From Trema orientale (Eukaryota; Streptophyta; Magnoliopsida; Rosales; Cannabaceae): a stretch of 64,000 nt of DNA. The translations under genes were made by a program, and so were the position numbers. Of this stretch, positions 59,387 through 64,000 are shown in pieces (position 1 is the stretch's first letter; every line of letters starts with the position of its first letter). The notes below the pieces were generated by a model, which searched no databases, was not told the DNA's origin, and worked only from the letters and a program-made list of their open reading frames with translations. Where the stretch lies: positions 267,897 to 331,896 of the forward strand of contig JXTC01000128.1 in the NCBI GenBank assembly GCA_002914845.1. The letters are read 5' to 3'.

Positions 59387-59970
59387 CTAGTTTATGAGGG
59401 CGTGACTTAGGCAAGTAGCTCCTATTCTTTTTTAATTGTGAAAAAATTAACAAAAATTAAATTCATTGTTTTTCCCTGTCTAGTGATAATTTTCCTCTTT
59501 TTTTTTTGAAAAAAAAAGAATAACACATAAAATTTTATTCTATAATTCAAAAGATAGTTTTCAAGAAAAAAAAAACAAAACAAAAACCGAAAGATAAGAT
59601 TTATGTAGAAGACTACGAATAAAACAAGAGCACCTAGATCGATAAGGAAAAGAATTTGGAAAGAGGAATCAAAAAGTTAAATAAAAGACTCAAGAAAAAA
59701 AATCATAATTTCATAGTAAGGAATTTAAAAGAAGCAATGTGTCTTCTAATGAACTTTGGCACACAACTATATTTTTTTTAATTAAAAAAATGAAACAAAA
59801 TTTAAATGGTAATTGTTTAACACTTATACTTATATCTTTGTATGGTAAAAATCATATAAAAAAATAGGAAAAAAATATACGAACATTTATCAAGGAAAAA
59901 AAAGCTAATATGAGAAAAAAAAAAAAATTAAAGGAAAAAAAAAACAAAGTAAGCCAATCTAAGAAGGAAA
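59387..59970 (-). mobile_element. Helitron-like repeat, copy 2
   Basis: Uninterrupted version of 48,950-50,280. Begins CTAGTTTATGAGGGCGTGAC + TTAGGCAAGTAGCTCC (reads CTAGT as the 3' end on the - strand) and shares AGAAGACTACGAATAAAACA and TTTCATAGTAAGGAATTTAA. Superfamily assignment is tentative. Confidence 0.4.
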
Positions 59971-60059
59971 CATTCAAACGCTAGTATAGATATATAATTC
60001 AAAAAAATAAGAGTTATATATAGGCTAAAACGAACAAAATATGAGGAAAAAGAAAAAAC

Positions 60060-60400
60060 AAAAACAGGACATAGCGATAACGAATGGCACGCTCGTAAAA
60101 GAGAAAAGTTTTCACGACCCTGCAAAACAGTAATCGTTCTCTCCATCTATCTACTTTAAGTGACCCTGTGCGCTATACTCGATCGCCGTACTCCTTTGAT
60201 AGCTGCTGATGTTGCCGTCCTCCGAGCTCCGCCGCTGCCGCCATCTCCTAGCGTCGCTAATCTCTTACAAACACTCTCTCAGCCGTCTTTTTCAATCCTA
60301 ACTTTCACTATTCCTCTAATCCTTAGAGGCCCCAACTTCGATTAGTCTCTTCCCCAAGTCATTGAATCAAGAAGAAAGTAAGGATCTCGGCCAGGTGATT
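60060..60400 (+). other. GC-richer gene-like fragment (possible captured first exon)
   Basis: Composition changes sharply to GC-rich, with GCCGTACTCC, CTCCGAGCTCCGCCGCTGCC + GCCATCTCC and a frame (60,160-60,345) encoding a Pro/Leu/Ser-rich 61-aa peptide (VAVLRAPPLPPSPS). It ends near a possible donor, CGGCCAG|GTGATT, at ~60,395. It looks like the 5' UTR/first exon of a host gene carried by the transposon. No family recognised. Confidence 0.35.
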
Positions 60401-62570
60401 TATTCTCTATTATTTCTTTATATTGTCTTATTTTTTTGTTTGACCTATGTAATGGATGAAGGAAATTTCAAATATGGATCAGCCATTACATATGAATCAA
60501 GCGTGCTTCTAAGTTTTTATTACATTTAAATGAAAGCAAAAGGAAATATGTTAGTTCTATTATTTTGTTTTTTGATTTTTTAGGTCATAATTGACAAAAT
60601 CGACCGGCTTGGGTGTCGATATGTGGCTAGTTACTAGTTTGTGAACTATTATAGGACTCTTTAACCGAAAAAAAAAATTATATGCATCCAAGCATGTAAA
60701 TTGTAATTACCCTATTATTAATTTTAATTTTTCGTGTCCAAAGTTACTACCTGTTTCCATTTTATTGTACAGGTTTGTCAAAACTAGAGCTGGCATTTGT
60801 TATGCGCTTGATCCTTTCCATAAGAATCTAATTGTCGTATATAGAGCTTATATACATACATATATATATATATTATATACTGCATAAATGATACACTAAA
60901 TCATTTTGGATATTGGAAGATGTTTGGGATACTTGAGTTCAGTTCACATGGCGAATACTCCATTAGTTAAGGTAAGTGATAAAATATGTACATATTTACT
61001 TGTTAGATTTCTCCAAAAATTTCATATTCAACATTTATTAATGGCTCTAATAAATATCTTTTTGCTGCTGATTAATTTGGAGAGATAATCTATCTCAATT
61101 TGCTTCACTTTTGTGTTCTTTGCCTCAGTCTGATCAGGTTAATTTTTTGTTTAGTATCTCAATTTTGAAGAGGAGCCCTATAATCTTATACTCTTTTCCA
61201 TATGCATGCCTCTAATGTAGAGATGAATTTGTTTGATTTTTGTGCTGAGTACACTGGAACTGACGTAGATGTCCTTGGTAGATCTACCCCAAAGTGGACT
61301 TAGCCAACATAGATGTAACCTTGAATTTCTTGTATTCATTTCCTTTGATGTTTTCTTTTTTTTTTTTCCCTGTTTGTACTATATAGCAATAACTTACTGC
61401 TGCACTATGCTGATGTAACTTGGAACTCTTTCACTAGTTTAACTAAGTTTTTAATTTTATTTTTTGAGAAAATAGGTTAGCCATGATATGTTGGTTTTAA
61501 ATTGGTAGCATTTGTTTTTCGAATAAGTACAACTAATGTCATATTTTGTAAATTTGTATGTTAAGGTTGATTGATAGCTTATGTAAGAAGGTTGCATATT
61601 GAGCATGTCTCTTGGGATCTAATATTCATATATAGTAATGACCACAAGTACTAGCGAAATAAAAATTGAGGTTTGCTTAATTGGACATGTTTTAGGAGCC
61701 TTTTGTTGTATTTTTCATTTAGAAAGATGTCGCATCAATGACATTATATGAAATTCCTTCTTATTTTGCCGGAGGTTGCTACTCATTCTCAAATCTTGAG
61801 TGCTCACATGCAGAATTTACTTGGCTATATATATTTAATTTATTACGTGGAGTACATAATTGAGGTGTGGACTAATTGTTCTATTGGAGGTTGTTGTTTG
61901 ATGTAAGAATCTTCTTTCTTCAAATTTTGATAACAAGAGCAAGGTCGAAATAAGTTCCATAATTGATCCAATTGCTCTGTGCAATCTTTGCAAATTGTTT
62001 TAAGAAGGTATTACATTTCTAAATTTATACTCTACTTATTCATATGCATGGTTTTGTGTTCTAGTGTCTCATTTTTATTTTAATATCATTATTTTCGTTT
62101 TTAATGTTGTATTATTTGTAATGTATAAGTATTTGTATGTTCTTGCAATGTTTGGCGGGTAACATATTCTTGCAGTTTTTTAGCTATAAATGGATATTGG
62201 AAAAGACTAGAGTTTGGAACATAGTTCCAGAGATGCAGTGGGAAGAAAATGCTTCAACAAGTATTGAAGAAAAAAAGATAGGAAAAAAAATAGTGTTCTT
62301 TTTGTCTTTGATCTGGATACAATTTGATCTGATTAGCTAGTAGACAACCGATTCTTGTAATCTTAAATTACATTATCATATTCGTATATGTACATATATT
62401 TATTAATTTGTGTAACTTCAATTTTATATTTAATTTTGTTTAATTTCGATGTTTTATATTTTAGATCTCTAAATAATTAAATAATTACAAATTATTAATT
62501 TAAGAAATAACAAAAAATATCAATAATTCTAAAATCATAAAATTAGAATTGTAATTTTGTTCTTTAAATT
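60400..62570 (+). other. Intron-like / transcript-like DNA, no gene resolved
   Basis: T-rich, with possible acceptor sites (for example TGTACAG|GTTTGTCAAAACTAG at 60,773) and short gene-like pieces (AGTTTGGAACATAGTTCCAG and ATGCAGTGGGAAGAAAATGC at 62,212-62,255). This may be the remainder of the captured or element-encoded transcript that starts at ~60,130. No conserved protein was found. Confidence 0.3.
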
Positions 62571-62940
62571 TATTATTCATTTTTTTGCTACGAGATTATC
62601 TAGTAGCTAATGCTTGATTTAGTTGTATTAGACACCATATTATTCGCTACCAAATTTTATAGCATTTGCTACCAAATTTTGGTAGCAAGATGGTTGTATC
62701 GACACCAAGTTTTGATCTCTTTACTACTAAATTTTAGAATTTTTACTACCAACTATTGGTAGCAGAAAGCATATGGCTTTTCCAACTACGTTTTTTTTTC
62801 GGTAGCAAAAGATCTTTTGTTACGAGGTTATAACTATCAACAAGCTGCCAATTTTTTTGGTAGCAAAATAATTATCTGCTACTAAAAATATACATTTAGC
62901 TCCCTATTTTTTTATAGCTAGAAGGCTTTTTTCTTGTAGT

Positions 62941-63184
62941 CTTTGTGGCTTCTAACATCAGATTATAAACAAAATTCAATGATAAAAATTAAAACCAGTA
63001 GTATTGCTAATGGATTCAATGTCTCAGCTAAAACAATCAGTCACTATACATTTTTGCTAATGTAAAAAAGAAATACTATTTTAATAATATTTTTATATAT
63101 TTGAACCTCAACTGCTCTCTTATTGGAGTTGCATTGTTCAGTTACTCTATCTGACATTGATATGTGTGTAGTAATTCCACAAAN
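62941..63184. repeat. Other half of the split fourth cyclin-unit spacer
   Basis: TTTGTGGCTTCTAACATCAG, CTGCTCTCTTATTGGAGTTG + CATTGTTCAGTTACTCTATC and GTAATTCCACAAA match 40,541-40,722 (3' flank of cyclin copy C) and more weakly 36,200-36,280. The similarity stops at the N at 63,184, before any cyclin exon. Confidence 0.75.
63184..63184. other. Ambiguous base (N)
   Basis: A single N at the exact point where similarity to the cyclin 3' flank ends. Confidence 0.95.
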
Positions 63185-63319
63185 ATGAGATATTGAAAAA
63201 TGACAAATTTCTCACTTTCTTAGTGGATGATTGATTTTGTAGTTTGTGTAGTTCTATGATTGATTTTGTTTAAAGGGGTCATCATCCTTTTTGAGTGTTG
63301 ATAGTTATTTATATTTATG

Positions 63320-63350
63320 CTAGTGTGTGCCCGTGCCTTTGGCACGTTTG
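63320..63350 (-). mobile_element. Helitron-like 3' end hairpin
   Basis: The perfect 6-bp-stem hairpin CGTGCCTTTGGCACG (63,332-63,346) lies 9 bp from CTAG (63,320-63,323). On the - strand this is hairpin then CTAG, the Helitron 3' layout, although the base after CTAG is C and not T. Confidence 0.35.
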
Positions 63351-63654
63351 CAGCGTGTGTCTTCAGTGTTTTGTTTTATTAAAGAAGAGATTTTAGAAGT
63401 TTAGTTTAAAAGAAACAAAGTACATAAAGGTGTAGAGGTCCATAAGCAAAGCGGAAAGTACATATAGACTTGCAAACCTATTACACAAGGTATGTAGAAA
63501 TTTACAAACGAAAAATGCAGCTCATTTTGTGTCTATGTTTTGACTGCAAAATGTAGCTCATTTTGTGTTATATATACAATAATATGAGCTAAAATTTTTC
63601 AAAATACAGTGTCAAGCTTTGGCTGCGTTCACAAAAAAGATAACATGTGAATTT

Positions 63655-63900
63655 TCATATTTCACTGCTATGGTGAGAGGGATCATTTTCGTACTTAGTT
63701 GCTACATGAGTGAGCTTATCTTGAGGATTAATTTCAGAACTGGTTGTTGCAAGAGTGCTTGAAGTACCAATAGGCTCCATGGATGCTTCGATTAAAGATT
63801 GAACTATAAGTTTCGTTCTTGTTGCTCCTTGATATTGGAAGTTCGAGGTCCTTGCATTAATCATATATTCTTTGTCACTGAGAGTGTTGCAAGTATTTGT
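63655..63900 (-). CDS. Unidentified ORF or exon, ~69-82 aa
   Basis: A - strand frame with ATG at 63,862-63,864, open further upstream to ~63,905, and a stop at 63,655. The peptide is Ser/Thr-rich with segments MINARTSNFQYQGATRTKL, SLIEASMEPIGTSSTLATTS + SEINPQDKL and the end ENDPSHHSSEI. Composition is more protein-like than the surrounding sequence, so it may be a last exon of a gene extending past the window. It does not resemble the cyclin tail. No family recognised. Confidence 0.35.
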   Translation of the reverse strand, partial: TNTCNTLSDKEYMINARTSNFQYQGATRTKLIVQSLIEASMEPIGTSSTLATTSSEINPQDKLTHVATKYENDPSHHSSEI

Positions 63901-64000
63901 ATGTTGTTAATTACTTCCTATTGGGAATGAGAGATATCATATCAATAAGGTTTATTATATTGAGAAAAAAGAAAGAGAATTAAAATATGTTTGGTTGTAT

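Larger units (their letters stand above)
44645..62940 (+). mobile_element. Large CACTA-like transposon block (~18.3 kb with nested insertions)
   Basis: The left end ACTACAAAAAAAGAGAC and right end (reverse complement) ACTACAAGAAAAAAGCC form the inverted termini; the canonical leading C is not seen at either end. Both ends are followed by many subterminal TTTTGGTAGC/GCTACCAAAA motifs (44,670-44,840 and 62,640-62,900). The interior carries a CACTA gene set on the + strand at 51,122-58,429. Flanks on both sides are the two halves of one duplicated cyclin-spacer unit (compare 40,270-40,560), with ~33 bp missing and no clear 3-bp TSD. Whether all DNA between the ends is one element plus nested insertions is inferred. 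Confidence 0.65.

Noticed and set aside
48950-59970. The direct repeat pair as LTRs of one retrotransposon
   Set aside because: The DNA between them encodes CACTA proteins, there is no primer-binding site or polypurine tract, and the ends are not TG...CA.
60160-60345. A complete 61-aa gene
   Set aside because: Pro/Leu-rich reading of a CT-rich leader-like stretch; more likely a 5' UTR or captured exon piece than a finished protein.

Overview
The window is nuclear DNA from a flowering plant, most likely a eudicot. The genes have many short exons with GT-AG introns, one is an unmistakable plant UBP14-type deubiquitinase, and the AT-rich spaces between genes are packed with plant transposons: CACTA/En-Spm, Mutator-like MITEs, solo LTRs and Helitron-like pieces. 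I cannot name the species.

Layout. Positions 1-1,025 hold the 3' end of an unidentified + strand gene and a small - strand gene of unknown function. Positions 1,700-24,600 are almost entirely repeats: a decayed CACTA element (4.2-8.2 kb), two copies of a 171-172 bp MITE with 9-bp target-site duplications (TSDs), two solo LTRs with perfect 5-bp TSDs, an A-rich strand-biased block with internal tandem repeats (14.4-18.3 kb), a 4x ~195-bp tandem array framed by inverted tRNA-like segments (19.1-20.3 kb), and an 835-bp inverted-repeat element with an 11-bp minisatellite just upstream of the main gene. Positions 24,825-31,715 (+) carry an intact 20-exon UBP14 gene whose exons add up exactly to 802 codons plus stop.

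Positions 32.5-44.6 kb are a tandem segmental duplication. Three - strand genes for D-type-cyclin-like proteins (closest in style to CYCD6) each have six exons. They are interleaved with fragments of the UBP14 3' exons and with upstream DNA rich in a degenerate GTCGTTTT repeat. The cyclins carry an unusual C-terminal tail built from a 14-residue PDQGQG-type repeat (42-bp minisatellite). It is expanded in the middle copy, where part of it is read in a shifted frame that is later restored. The first copy has a 1-bp frameshift in the tail. A fourth duplicated unit is split at ~44,645 by an ~18.3-kb CACTA-like insertion ending at ~62,940; the expected flank resumes at 62,941.

The inserted block contains a broken but nearly complete CACTA gene set (TNP2 transposase with DUF4218/DUF4216, then a Ptta/En-Spm protein fused to an Ulp1-like protease), plus nested MITEs, a long-TIR Mutator-like element and Helitron-like repeats. 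The last kilobase holds one unidentified - strand ORF.

The host genes are UBP14 (disassembly of free polyubiquitin chains) and the cyclins (predicted CDK partners in G1/S control). They sit convergently, and the duplication unit spans the junction between them.
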